This document shows positions 1 to 7,802 of a stretch of 35,330 bases of DNA, one piece after another. The notes beneath the pieces were generated by a model that was not told where the DNA came from, ran no database searches, and saw nothing but the letters and a program-made list of their open reading frames with translations. The position numbers and the translations under genes were made by a program. The number at the start of each line of letters is the position of its first letter. Within the stretch, counting starts at the first letter, position 1. Source of the DNA: Fretibacterium sp. (GTDB lineage: Bacteria > Synergistota > Synergistia > Synergistales > Aminobacteriaceae); the NCBI GenBank assembly GCA_024681935.1, contig JAIKZX010000119.1, positions 1 through 35,330 on the forward strand, read 5' to 3'.

Positions 1-306
1 CCTGGGGTCGTATTTCGCTGTAATCTCCTTGAAGGTGTCCCAAATCGGCGTCTTGACGTCGACGCCAGGAACCACCTCCATGAGCGTCACCGGCTTCTCC
101 ACGTAGGTGTCCAGAGGGAAGAGCTGAAGGATGGCGTCCAGCAGCTCGGGCACACCGTGCCCGTCACAGCGGATGACGACGCCGTTCTTGCCCATAGACT
201 GGGACGGGAAGTTTCCGTCGGCAATGACAAGCTTATCGCCGTGCCCCATCTCCGCCAGCACTTTTAATAGTTCCGGCGACAGAATCTTTGGTATTCCTTT
301 GAGCAT
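1..306 (-). CDS. fucU: RbsD/FucU-family sugar mutarotase (partial, 3' end outside window)
   Basis: The reverse strand from 306 reads MLKGIPKILSPELLKVLAEM..., open through base 1 (102 codons seen), so the C-terminus is missing. The track gives only a shadow ORF here. The N-terminus (LSPELLKVLAEMGHGD followed by IADGNFPS) is the hallmark of the FucU/RbsD pyranase/mutarotase family. These enzymes interconvert sugar anomers, L-fucose for FucU and D-ribose for RbsD; the conserved His of MGHGD is in the active site. Family members are about 130-150 residues, so roughly two thirds is visible. The start is supported by ACGGAGG about 8 bases upstream. A fucA-like aldolase lies 5.5 kb away on the same strand, which favours FucU over RbsD, but the substrate is inferred. 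Confidence 0.85.
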   Translation of the reverse strand, partial: MLKGIPKILSPELLKVLAEMGHGDKLVIADGNFPSQSMGKNGVVIRCDGHGVPELLDAILQLFPLDTYVEKPVTLMEVVPGVDVKTPIWDTFKEITAKYDPR

Positions 307-653
307 AACAAATCCTCCGTTTCATTTGTGGGCTGATAAGAAATGCAGAGCCTGCGCGCCGCGCAGTTCCTCGCTTGAATTGTATCACAGGTGAGGGTTT
401 TTGCTCCTGCGGTCTGCACCCATTATTAAAGTGGAAGACAAAGCACGTGGTCAAACCACAGGTGGGACACAAAACGCTTCATTTTTTGTTTTTCTGTTAT
501 TTCCCTAATGTTTTTATTGTTGACGGCTACAGCACCGGGCAAGGGGAGACGGGGCCATTGCTCGTTATTTGTGTGCGTTATGGTTTTAATGCTGCCTGGG
601 TTTACAGCGCCGGCGGTCTGGAGACGAAAGTAACCGTGCAGCAATACAAAACA
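307..653. other. Intergenic region between fucU and radA
   Basis: About 350 bases upstream of fucU. No credible gene is seen: the 375-953 plus ORF and the 426-644 and 586-918 minus ORFs have no recognisable domains and run into radA in antisense. The stretch is locally A/T-rich around 480-520. It presumably holds the fucU promoter (candidate -10 at 379-384) and the downstream side of the radA terminator. No tRNA cloverleaf was seen. Confidence 0.5.
379..384 (-). promoter_or_regulatory. Candidate -10 box for fucU
   Basis: The minus strand reads TGTGATACAATTC, with TACAAT matching the sigma-70 -10 consensus in five of six positions, about 72 bases before the fucU start. TG sits a few bases upstream, but I see no good -35 hexamer. 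This is weak evidence and a candidate only. Confidence 0.3.
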
Positions 654-679
654 AATCCCCGGTCTCGCGCCGGGGGATT
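654..679 (-). terminator. Intrinsic terminator of radA
   Basis: AATCCCC and GGGGATT arms, extended by GG/CC with one bulged G, close a loop of about seven bases. On the minus strand the hairpin is followed by the T-rich stretch TTGTTTTGTATT. It lies 20 bases past the radA stop and fits a Rho-independent terminator for the fucA-addA-radA operon. Confidence 0.75.
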
Positions 680-698
680 ATTCTCAAAGTCGGCCCAA

Positions 699-2069
699 TT
701 ATTCTCGCGTCGCCTTTTTCTTCACCAGCAGCCCCGCCAGGGCCTCGTCCAGATGTGTGGCGGGGATGAGCTCCAGCCCAACGTCCAGGCCTTTCAGACG
801 TTCGCGGGAACTGACGACGGCGGAGGTGAAACCCAGCCGCGCGGCCTCCTTCAGACGCAAGCCCATCCGTGTGACGGGCCGGACCTCCCCGGCCAGTCCC
901 ACCTCGCCCAGCCAACACGTCCCGGAAGGCAGGGGAGAGTCCCTCAGCGCTGACGCAATGGCCGCGCAGGCCCCCAGGTCCGCGGAGGGGTCCTGAATGG
1001 AGAGGCCCCCGGCGACATTCATATACAGGTCATGCCCCCCCGTCGAAATGCCACATCGTTTTTCAATCACCGCGGCCAGAAGCTGAAATCGGTTCAGCTC
1101 AATGCCCCGCGCCGTGCGCCGGGGATAGGGAAACACCGTCGGGCTTGCCAGAGTCTGGAGCTCCGCGGCGAGGGGCGTCGTCCCCTCTAAAGCAACCGTC
1201 ATGGCAACGCCCGGTACGGCGGAGTCTGAACGGTTCCAGTAGAGCCCGCTCTTGTCCTCCACCGGCACAAGGCCGTCCTCCCGCATCTCAAAGACGCCCA
1301 GTTCGTCCGTGCTGCCATAGCGGTTCTTCATCGCCCGCAGCATCCGGTAGGAGGAGTAGCCCTCGCCGCTGAAGTTCAGCACCGTGTCCACCATGTGCTC
1401 CAGCAGCATGGGGCCCGCCAGCCGTCCGTCCTTCGTGATGTGTCCCACCATCACCGCGGGGATGTTCCGTTCCCGCGCCGCGTCCACCACGCGCTGCGCC
1501 ACGGCCCGCACCTGGGTCAGAGTCCCAGGCCAGCCGCTCTCCCCCTCCGCCTTCATGGCCTGAACGCTGTCAAGCACAAAGAAAACGATATCCTCGTTGA
1601 GATTGGCCAGTGCCCCTTCAAGATCCGCGCCGCTGGAAAGAAGCAATCGGTTCGTTGCCGCGCCGATGCGCGACGCGCGCAGGGCGACCTGGGCCTCCGA
1701 CTCCTCGCCGGAGATGTAAAGTACGGGACGGCCCATTGCCGCCACCCGTCCCGCTGCCTGGAGCAGCAGGGTGGACTTGCCAATGCCGGGCTGCCCGCCG
1801 ATAAGGACCACACCCCCGGGCACCAGCCCGCCTCCAAGCACGCGGTCCAACTCGCCGATGCCGGTGGGGATTCTTTTGGGCGGCCTGACATCCACAGCGC
1901 TGACCATCCGCACGGGGACAACGTTTCGTCCCGCCGGGGACACTCCGACGGGTTTAGGCGGCTGCTCCGCCGCCAGCGATCCCCACGCACCGCAGGAGGG
2001 ACACCGTCCTGTCCTCATCATCGTAACGTAGCCGCATTCCCTGCAAACGTACCGCACAGTCGCGCTCAT
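699..2069 (-). CDS. radA: DNA repair protein RadA
   Basis: RadA/Sms is a RecA-like ATPase that drives branch migration and processing of recombination intermediates. Visible features on the 456-residue protein: a four-cysteine zinc finger (C9-x2-C12, C23-x2-C26), a Walker A GQPGIGKS near 92-99, the RadA-specific KNRYG motif at 248-252, and a C-terminal Lon-like (inactive protease-fold) region with GGLSIQDPSADL. Length is normal for RadA. The track start at 2114 lies inside the upstream gene. I prefer ATG 2069 because AAGGAGG lies 7 bases upstream and the ATG overlaps the upstream TGA as ATGA, and because the zinc finger then begins nine residues in, as usual. It is the last gene of the fucA-addA-radA operon, so it is probably translationally coupled to the AddA-like nuclease. 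Confidence 0.96.
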   Translation of the reverse strand: MSATVRYVCRECGYVTMMRTGRCPSCGAWGSLAAEQPPKPVGVSPAGRNVVPVRMVSAVDVRPPKRIPTGIGELDRVLGGGLVPGGVVLIGGQPGIGKSTLLLQAAGRVAAMGRPVLYISGEESEAQVALRASRIGAATNRLLLSSGADLEGALANLNEDIVFFVLDSVQAMKAEGESGWPGTLTQVRAVAQRVVDAARERNIPAVMVGHITKDGRLAGPMLLEHMVDTVLNFSGEGYSSYRMLRAMKNRYGSTDELGVFEMREDGLVPVEDKSGLYWNRSDSAVPGVAMTVALEGTTPLAAELQTLASPTVFPYPRRTARGIELNRFQLLAAVIEKRCGISTGGHDLYMNVAGGLSIQDPSADLGACAAIASALRDSPLPSGTCWLGEVGLAGEVRPVTRMGLRLKEAARLGFTSAVVSSRERLKGLDVGLELIPATHLDEALAGLLVKKKATRE

Positions 2070-5000
2070 GCCGCCGCCTCCTTCGCTTTCAATGCCGGGC
2101 ACCCCGTCTTCCATGGACAGGAGGAGCAGTGGGACAGGTTGGGGGGATAGTTGTCTCCCGCCGCGCCGCGACGGGCCGCGTCAAGCACCCTGATTTTCAG
2201 TCCTTCCCAGTCGTTTTCTGCCAGCCGCCGTAGCTCCACGCGGCTGTCCTCCCGCAGAAAGACGAGCCCCACGTCCACCGCCTCGCAGGGCATCCCTTCT
2301 CTCAACGCGGCCTCCCGCACAGCGAGGGCGTAAAAGTCCAGCTGTGCGCCGTAGAGCCCGGGAGGGGCCTTCCGGCTCAGGGTGATTTTATAATCCATCA
2401 CATGCCAAAGCCCGCTGTCTCTCTCCCGCCAGACTAAGTCCATCGCGCCCGCGAGCGTCACCCCGGCTGTGTCTCCCCTCAGATTGACGCGGAAACCGGC
2501 CTCACGGACAGCCCCTTGCGCCAGGGCCCCGCAGACGGTCTTCCCCGCGTCCGAGTCCGCAAAACGCTTCAGCCACTTTCCCAGCTCCTCGCGGGATTTT
2601 TCTTCGCGCCAGACATCGCGGAGATAGGACGGCAGACGGTGGATTACCCGCTCGTCCGTCAGCCAGGTATTAAGCTCTGTTAACTCGTCTCCAGATTCTA
2701 AAGAAGCCCAGTGTGACAGGAGCCAGTGCGCCAGGCTGCCCAGCTCCGCGCCGCCGCGCCCATCCTCCGCCAAAAGGTCGCGGTCCGGGCTCTCCCATCG
2801 CAGGTCGAGCCCCTGACGGTAGCGCCTTCGCCACGCCAGCGGGCACCATTCGTACAGCGCGAAGGACGTGGCCGAAATCTGGCTCAGCAGGACCTGTTCC
2901 TTTCCCGGCAAGGGGACGCGGCGTGGGGCAGGGGCGGGAAGTCCCTCCCTTTTGTCGCTTTTTCCGGGCAGTGGCTGAGCGTTATCGGAAATCAGCGTGA
3001 TAGTTGGAACGGCCAGCGCTTCCGGAGTTATGCCCCCTTCCATGGGGGGACATTCCCCCCGTGCCGCCATGCGCTCCAAAAACAGCGAGGTCCAGGAGTT
3101 CTTCTGAGGTGTGAGAAGACCGTCCTTTTCCCCCAGCAGGCCACAGACCAGCAGCCCGTCCTGCGCGCGGGTTGCAGCAACGTAGAGGAGCCTCATGTCC
3201 TCCTCCAGCTCTCCCTGAGCGGCCAGCAGCCCATCCCATGCCGCCCCCTGAAGAAATGGAGTGGTCTTGCCGTCCGTCATTTCATCTGGCAGGGAGGAGA
3301 ACACGATGCCTAACGTTTTTGAGGGGCGCAGACCGTCCCTGGCGGCGGCTTTTCGAGCCGCTGTGTCGAAGAGTGCCACAATGGGATATTCCAGTCCTTT
3401 TGAGGCGTGAATCGTGGAGAGCAGAACGGCGTTAACCTCTTTTCCGTGCCATGTCGGCTCCTCCATGACGACGCCCTGTCGAAGGGCATGTGCCATCCAG
3501 TCCGCACAGGCTGTGAGGCTCGATGCGCTGTCCCGCTGGAAGTCCCGCGCAATGGAAATGGCCCGCCGAACGTTGCGAAGAGTGCGCAGCCGTTCACATC
3601 CTTTGTAACAGGCAAGCCAGCGCCGGTCACGGTCGAGAAGGGAGAGGAGTCTCGCCGGGCCCTGTTGTTGTCCTATGATGGAAAAACGTTGAAGTGCGGA
3701 CATAGCCTCAGGCAGAGACGCGCGGATCGCATCAATGAGGTGTTGCGGAGAGGCCGTCAGGGAAGAAGCACCCTTCTGTTGCCCTGCTGACACCGAGTTA
3801 TTCCGCCTGTTAGGGGTCTGTTCCAGGAGGGCCACCGCATCCGCCTCCGGTACTCCGGAGAAGGGCGAGAGCAGCCAGCCGGCAACTGCCGCATCGTCCT
3901 CGGGGTCTGCTGCCGCGCGAAGAAGGCAGATGACATCCTCCACCTCGCCCCGTGCAAAGTACCCCCGGCTGAGGTCCTGAACGGCTGGGACGCTTTGGGC
4001 CGCAAAAACGCGCTCCAAAAGATCGTGTGTCCCCCGGTTCCGCACCAATACGGCAAAATCGCCATAGCGAACGGGACGCAGGATCTGTCCCTCCTTGTCC
4101 CACACCGTCCGTCCCTCTTGCACCCAGGACGCGATCCTGTGCCCCAGCTCGCGGGCAAGTTGTTCCCTCGTCTCGTCCAGAGGGCGTTTGCTCCGGATGG
4201 ACAGAAGGACGGAGAAGGGCGGAACCGTTCCCTTATTTCGTTCTTCCTTTGTGTTAGCGGGGGAAAGAGGCTCAAATTTAAGACGGGACAGCACTCCCGA
4301 TGTGCCAAGCCCCTCCCGCCAGATATGAGTGAACAGGTCGTTGATGCGCTCCAGCAGAGATGCCCGCGTGCGGAAACTAACGTCCAGATCAACCCTGGTC
4401 TCCGCCTGGCTGATGGTCTTGGCAAAAAGAGAAGGCTCCGCGTGGCGGAAGCCGTAAATGGACTGTTTAGGGTCTCCCACGGCGAAGAGGGATGTTTGGC
4501 CGCTACTCTCCGCCAGGGAGAGAATCATGTCGAACTGAAGGGGGTCCGTGTCCTGAAATTCGTCCACAAGGATGTGGCGGAAAGACCTCTCCAGCTCACC
4601 AGTCCTCAGCGCCTCCCGCGCGTGAAGGATTATGTCGGAGAAGGACAGGAGGCCGCGCCGCCGCTTCATCGAGTCCCAAAGGCCCCAGGCCGCAGAGCAG
4701 AATCTCAGCAGTACGGCGTGCAGCTGCCGCTCAGGCTCCGGAATGGGGGTATTGAGCGCCGCAGAGACCGAAGCCAGCCCTGCTTCGCCGTCCTGCCACA
4801 CAGCTAGCGTTGTCCCCAGGAAGCTCTTGACCTCCTTGAGGAGATTAGTGTTGCGCCCCTTGAGCTTCGCCTTGTCTGTCACATGGAGGTAAAACGCACG
4901 AAGTGTCTCATCATCAGGATTCGTGTTAATAGCCTCTCCCCAGCATTCCAGGCATTCCAGCAACAGAGCGTCGGCGCTGTTGGCCTTGCCCGTCTCGCGG

Positions 5001-5839
5001 TCCTTTTGCCCCTTGGCCTGAATAGCTTCTCCCAGCGTGCTGAGGATTTCGCTCCATGTGTCCCATGCCCGCCGCCACGCTCCTCTCAGGATTGTCGTCA
5101 CGGGGTCTCGCACCGCCTGAAACAGCTCATCTCCGCCGTCTGTCCCCCAGGTCATCATCTGCTGCCAGCAATGTCCCAGCGAGGCATGGAGCTCCGCCGC
5201 GTCCCTGGCCAGGGCGCTCAGCCTGACGGCCCCCCATCGTCCGACGGCCGCACTGAGAATGGAATCTGAGTCCAGAGCTGACGCCGCGGCCTGGAGGGAG
5301 GCGTCCCCGTACACCGAGGCCAGGGATCTGAGGTTTGCGAACTCAACACCCTCCCGTATGCTGTCCCAGAAGCGTTCCTCCTGAGAGTCGGAGATTATCG
5401 TGGCGCGGGGATCCACGTCGAGCGCCAGGCCCGACTCCCGAATCAGCCGTGCGGCGAAGGAGTGAATAGTCGATATCCAGGCCTCGCAGAACCCGTCCGT
5501 TATCATCTCTTTCCGCTTGGCATCGATGGCCGTCCGGGACAAAAGGTCCCGGACCCGATTTTCAATCCGGGCCCTCATCTCGTTTGCGGCCGCTTCAGTG
5601 TAGGTCAGCGTAAGGATGTCGCGCGGCAGAAGCTCTCCACGTTCCGCGGTGGGGAGGGGAGTGTATGTATTATCTCTCTGTGCTTCAATCAGCAGGCGTG
5701 CGTAGCGGTTGGAGAGCACCCAGGTCTTGCCCGTCCCCGCCCCTGCTCCGACGGTGATGAGACTTCCCCGGGCGGTCACGGCACGGCGCTGGCCGTCGGG
5801 CGTTCCCTCCGGGAAAAAGGGGTCAGGCTTTTTGTCCAT
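2066..5839 (-). CDS. addA: AddA-like UvrD-family helicase / PD-(D/E)XK exonuclease
   Basis: A 1257-residue superfamily 1 helicase-nuclease, the size of AddA/RecB-type subunits that resect double-strand breaks. In order: Walker A GAGAGTGKT (31-39), Ia TLTYTEAAANEMRARI, STIHSFAARLI, motif II VDEFQDTD (about 425), motif III GDPKQSIYGFR, motif IV SFRTR, motif V STIHASKGLEYP, motif VI LLYVAATRAQDG, then a C-terminal nuclease domain with D1134 and D1149-x-K1151 (MDYK). Unusually for an AddA, the nuclease domain carries an iron-sulfur-type cysteine set: C999 in EWCPLAWRRRY plus C1238, C1241 and C1247 in HCSSCPWKTGC. That pattern is known from AddB and Cas4. The start overlaps the end of the aldolase gene by 17 bases, with GGAAAGG upstream. 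The probable partner, an AddB-like gene, lies 6 kb away on the same strand. The helicase-nuclease call is firm; the AddA name rests on architecture. Confidence 0.88.
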   Translation of the reverse strand: MDKKPDPFFPEGTPDGQRRAVTARGSLITVGAGAGTGKTWVLSNRYARLLIEAQRDNTYTPLPTAERGELLPRDILTLTYTEAAANEMRARIENRVRDLLSRTAIDAKRKEMITDGFCEAWISTIHSFAARLIRESGLALDVDPRATIISDSQEERFWDSIREGVEFANLRSLASVYGDASLQAAASALDSDSILSAAVGRWGAVRLSALARDAAELHASLGHCWQQMMTWGTDGGDELFQAVRDPVTTILRGAWRRAWDTWSEILSTLGEAIQAKGQKDRETGKANSADALLLECLECWGEAINTNPDDETLRAFYLHVTDKAKLKGRNTNLLKEVKSFLGTTLAVWQDGEAGLASVSAALNTPIPEPERQLHAVLLRFCSAAWGLWDSMKRRRGLLSFSDIILHAREALRTGELERSFRHILVDEFQDTDPLQFDMILSLAESSGQTSLFAVGDPKQSIYGFRHAEPSLFAKTISQAETRVDLDVSFRTRASLLERINDLFTHIWREGLGTSGVLSRLKFEPLSPANTKEERNKGTVPPFSVLLSIRSKRPLDETREQLARELGHRIASWVQEGRTVWDKEGQILRPVRYGDFAVLVRNRGTHDLLERVFAAQSVPAVQDLSRGYFARGEVEDVICLLRAAADPEDDAAVAGWLLSPFSGVPEADAVALLEQTPNRRNNSVSAGQQKGASSLTASPQHLIDAIRASLPEAMSALQRFSIIGQQQGPARLLSLLDRDRRWLACYKGCERLRTLRNVRRAISIARDFQRDSASSLTACADWMAHALRQGVVMEEPTWHGKEVNAVLLSTIHASKGLEYPIVALFDTAARKAAARDGLRPSKTLGIVFSSLPDEMTDGKTTPFLQGAAWDGLLAAQGELEEDMRLLYVAATRAQDGLLVCGLLGEKDGLLTPQKNSWTSLFLERMAARGECPPMEGGITPEALAVPTITLISDNAQPLPGKSDKREGLPAPAPRRVPLPGKEQVLLSQISATSFALYEWCPLAWRRRYRQGLDLRWESPDRDLLAEDGRGGAELGSLAHWLLSHWASLESGDELTELNTWLTDERVIHRLPSYLRDVWREEKSREELGKWLKRFADSDAGKTVCGALAQGAVREAGFRVNLRGDTAGVTLAGAMDLVWRERDSGLWHVMDYKITLSRKAPPGLYGAQLDFYALAVREAALREGMPCEAVDVGLVFLREDSRVELRRLAENDWEGLKIRVLDAARRGAAGDNYPPNLSHCSSCPWKTGCPALKAKEAAA

Positions 5840-6497
5840 AAACGCGGAACCTTTCCATCGCTACGCGCATATCCTCCTCGGACAGCAAGGTCGGAGTACC
5901 CGCCGTCCGGGCGTGACAGTAAAGCTCACAGACGAACTCCAGCTCTTCCGCGACGTTGAAGGCGTAGCGAATATCTGGTCCCGCGGCCAGCAGGCCGTGG
6001 TTTCCCATGAGCACGGCGAAGCGGCCCTCCATCCCGACACGGGCCGCCTGGCCCAGCACTTCCGTCCCAAAAGGATAGTAGGGAATACAACGAACGGACG
6101 GTCCCGCCAGGGCGGTCAGGTAGTGAATGGGGGGCAAGCCGTTCTTCTGGGCCTCCCGCGTGCAGGCCAAGGCTGTGGCAAAGGGGGAGTGGGTATGGAC
6201 AACAGCCGCGATGTCCGGACGGCCATTGTAGACCATGCGGTGCATATCCGCCTCGCTGGAGGGGCGGCGTTTTCCTTCAATAATGCGGCCCTCCAGGTCC
6301 AGCACAACGACGTCCTCCGGATTAATCTCAAAGTAATCCATGCCTGATGGGCTGATGGCGAGGAGTCCCTGCTCCCGGTTCAGGATGCTGATGTTGCCCC
6401 CTGTGCCACGCGTGAGCCCGTGAGTCAGCAGCCTCTGGCCGTAGTCGACCACAGACCTCCGCTCATTAAGAAGTAACATCCCCTCAAAAATCGCCAT
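5823..6497 (-). CDS. fucA: Class II aldolase, L-fuculose-phosphate aldolase-like
   Basis: A 224-residue class II (zinc-dependent) aldolase/adducin-family protein. Conserved features are RGTGGNISI near 30-38, SPSGMDY, SSEAD with the catalytic Glu82, the zinc ligands His101 and His103 in VHTHSPFA, and His167 in GNHGLL. FucA splits L-fuculose 1-phosphate into dihydroxyacetone phosphate and lactaldehyde. Relatives act on ribulose, 5-deoxyribose-derived or methylthio sugars, so the substrate is uncertain. ATG 6497 has an AAAGGGGG site about 8 bases upstream; an internal ATG at 6479 abuts GAGGGG with no spacer and is less likely. It is the first gene of the operon with addA and radA, an odd pairing of sugar metabolism and DNA repair. 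A fucU-like gene downstream supports a deoxy-sugar role. Confidence 0.85.
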   Translation of the reverse strand: MAIFEGMLLLNERRSVVDYGQRLLTHGLTRGTGGNISILNREQGLLAISPSGMDYFEINPEDVVVLDLEGRIIEGKRRPSSEADMHRMVYNGRPDIAAVVHTHSPFATALACTREAQKNGLPPIHYLTALAGPSVRCIPYYPFGTEVLGQAARVGMEGRFAVLMGNHGLLAAGPDIRYAFNVAEELEFVCELYCHARTAGTPTLLSEEDMRVAMERFRVYGQKA

Positions 6498-6524
6498 AAC
6501 TTCGCCCCCTTTAGAATATTTCCC

Positions 6525-6532
6525 ATTATAAT
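6525..6532. promoter_or_regulatory. Overlapping divergent -10 elements
   Basis: The palindrome ATTATAAT gives a perfect TATAAT on the plus strand (6527-6532) and on the minus strand (6530-6525). It sits in the 71-base gap between the divergent aldolase and HIT genes. No convincing -35 hexamer is visible in either direction. RNA polymerase may use the element in both directions, with competition. Confidence 0.5.
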
Positions 6533-6568
6533 ATAAACAGTGAAATTTAAAAAAAAGGAGCGATTCTC

Positions 6569-7066
6569 TTGCAGCAGCTTTATGCCACGTGGCGAATGTC
6601 CTACATCGAGGCCCCCAAGCCGAAGAACGGAGGCTGCATTTTCTGTGATTTTCCCGCAGAGCACAGGGACGAGGAACATTTCATCCTCCATCGGGGCAAA
6701 ACCTGTTTTGTCATCATGAATCTCTATCCCTACAATGCCGGGCATGTGATGGTCATTCCCTTCCGCCACACTAACGTTTACGAATCACTGACAGACGAGG
6801 AGGCACTGGAAATGCACCATCTTACGGCTCACGTGGTGACTGTCCTCAAGCGGGTAATGCGCCCCGACGGCTTCAACATGGGCATGAACCTGGGCGAGCC
6901 GGCCGGGGCCGGAGTGGCCGGACACCTGCACCGCCACATCGTGCCGCGCTGGGCGGGGGACAACAATTTCATGCCAGTGCTGGCAGATACCCGCGTGCTC
7001 TCTGACGCGGTGGAGAACTCATATCGCCGCCTCCGCGAGGCATGGAATATGACCAATGAAAAATGA
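6569..7066 (+). CDS. HIT-family nucleotide phosphorylase/hydrolase (Ap4A phosphorylase-like)
   Basis: A 165-residue histidine-triad protein. The triad is H119-x-H121-x-H123 in GHLHRHIVPRW; the N-terminus has C23-x2-C26 (GGCIFC) and the fold motif NAGHVMVIPFRH. HIT proteins of this length with the CIFC start hydrolyse or phosphorolyse dinucleoside polyphosphates such as Ap4A, or adenylated small molecules. The start is TTG at 6569, chosen because AAGGAG lies 9 bases upstream; the next in-frame ATG (6596) has no site. It is the first gene of a five-gene plus-strand run and overlaps the following gene by 11 bases. The exact substrate cannot be told from sequence. Confidence 0.9.
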   Translation: MQQLYATWRMSYIEAPKPKNGGCIFCDFPAEHRDEEHFILHRGKTCFVIMNLYPYNAGHVMVIPFRHTNVYESLTDEEALEMHHLTAHVVTVLKRVMRPDGFNMGMNLGEPAGAGVAGHLHRHIVPRWAGDNNFMPVLADTRVLSDAVENSYRRLREAWNMTNEK

Positions 7067-7799
7067 CCCCGCTCCCAGGTCAGAGGGGCAAAGCTACATT
7101 GAGCTGACGGGACCTGCGGAATATGAGGAGAAGATACAGCGCTCCGTCTTTATCGGACGGGCGGAGCCCTGTCACAGTGAGGTAGAGGCGAGGGAACTCC
7201 TGAATTGCGTGCGGGCCGCGCACAGGGACGCGACGCACAACTGCTGGGCCTACCGCATATCCCTGTTGGGGCCGGAGTCTGTGACTGAGTATAGTTCCGA
7301 TGACGGAGAGCCCTCAGGCACGGCGGGGCGTCCTATCTTAGGGGCAATTCAACGATATAACGGGCTGTTCAACGTCCTCGTTGTCGTGACGCGATACTTT
7401 GGCGGGGTCAAACTGGGGGTGCGCGGGCTGATCGAAGCCTATGGCGGTGTATCGATAAAGACGCTTAACGCGGCTAAGACCGTGGAGCGCGTGCCCGTCC
7501 GTCTCCTCGCTGTTCGCCTGCCCTGGGGCTCCGTCGGGACCGTGACACGTCTTTTGGAGGGAAACGGAGCTGAGGTCCTGTCCTGGGACTACGACACGCA
7601 GGAAACGTTAGCGGCAGCGGCGGCGCATGGATGTGCCCGCTTGCCACTGGCCGGCGAGGACGGGAAGATGTCTTCACCCGGCGTCTCTGTCACAGCCCGC
7701 GTTCCCTGTGCTGTGTTTGAGCCCCTGACCCAAACTCTGGAAACCCTCAAGGCTCAGAGGGCCATTGAGAACTGGGAAGATATAAAGGGAGGAGCTTGA
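7056..7799 (+). CDS. yigZ: YigZ/IMPACT family protein
   Basis: A 247-residue member of the UPF0029/IMPACT family, related to E. coli YigZ and eukaryotic IMPACT. Signatures are DDGEPSGTAG (82-91) and RYFGGVKLG (113-121), followed by a C-terminal DUF1949-like ferredoxin-fold region. The biochemical role is poorly known; nucleic-acid or ribosome-linked regulation has been suggested for the family. ATG 7056 lies inside the end of the HIT gene (ATGAAAAATGA), and no strong Shine-Dalgarno is visible, so translation is probably coupled to the upstream gene. The N-terminus carries about 20 extra residues before the family core, so an internal start cannot be excluded. The family call is secure. Confidence 0.92.
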   Translation: MKNDPAPRSEGQSYIELTGPAEYEEKIQRSVFIGRAEPCHSEVEARELLNCVRAAHRDATHNCWAYRISLLGPESVTEYSSDDGEPSGTAGRPILGAIQRYNGLFNVLVVVTRYFGGVKLGVRGLIEAYGGVSIKTLNAAKTVERVPVRLLAVRLPWGSVGTVTRLLEGNGAEVLSWDYDTQETLAAAAAHGCARLPLAGEDGKMSSPGVSVTARVPCAVFEPLTQTLETLKAQRAIENWEDIKGGA

Positions 7800-7802
7800 A
7801 TA

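Noticed and set aside
375-953. Plus-strand 192-residue ORF upstream of and across the radA 3' end
   Set aside because: It runs antisense through the radA C-terminus and terminator, shows no recognisable domain and has a low-complexity composition. It is a shadow ORF.
1395-2150. Plus-strand 251-residue ORF
   Set aside because: It is entirely antisense to radA and the addA 3' end, with His/Arg-rich shadow composition and no domain.
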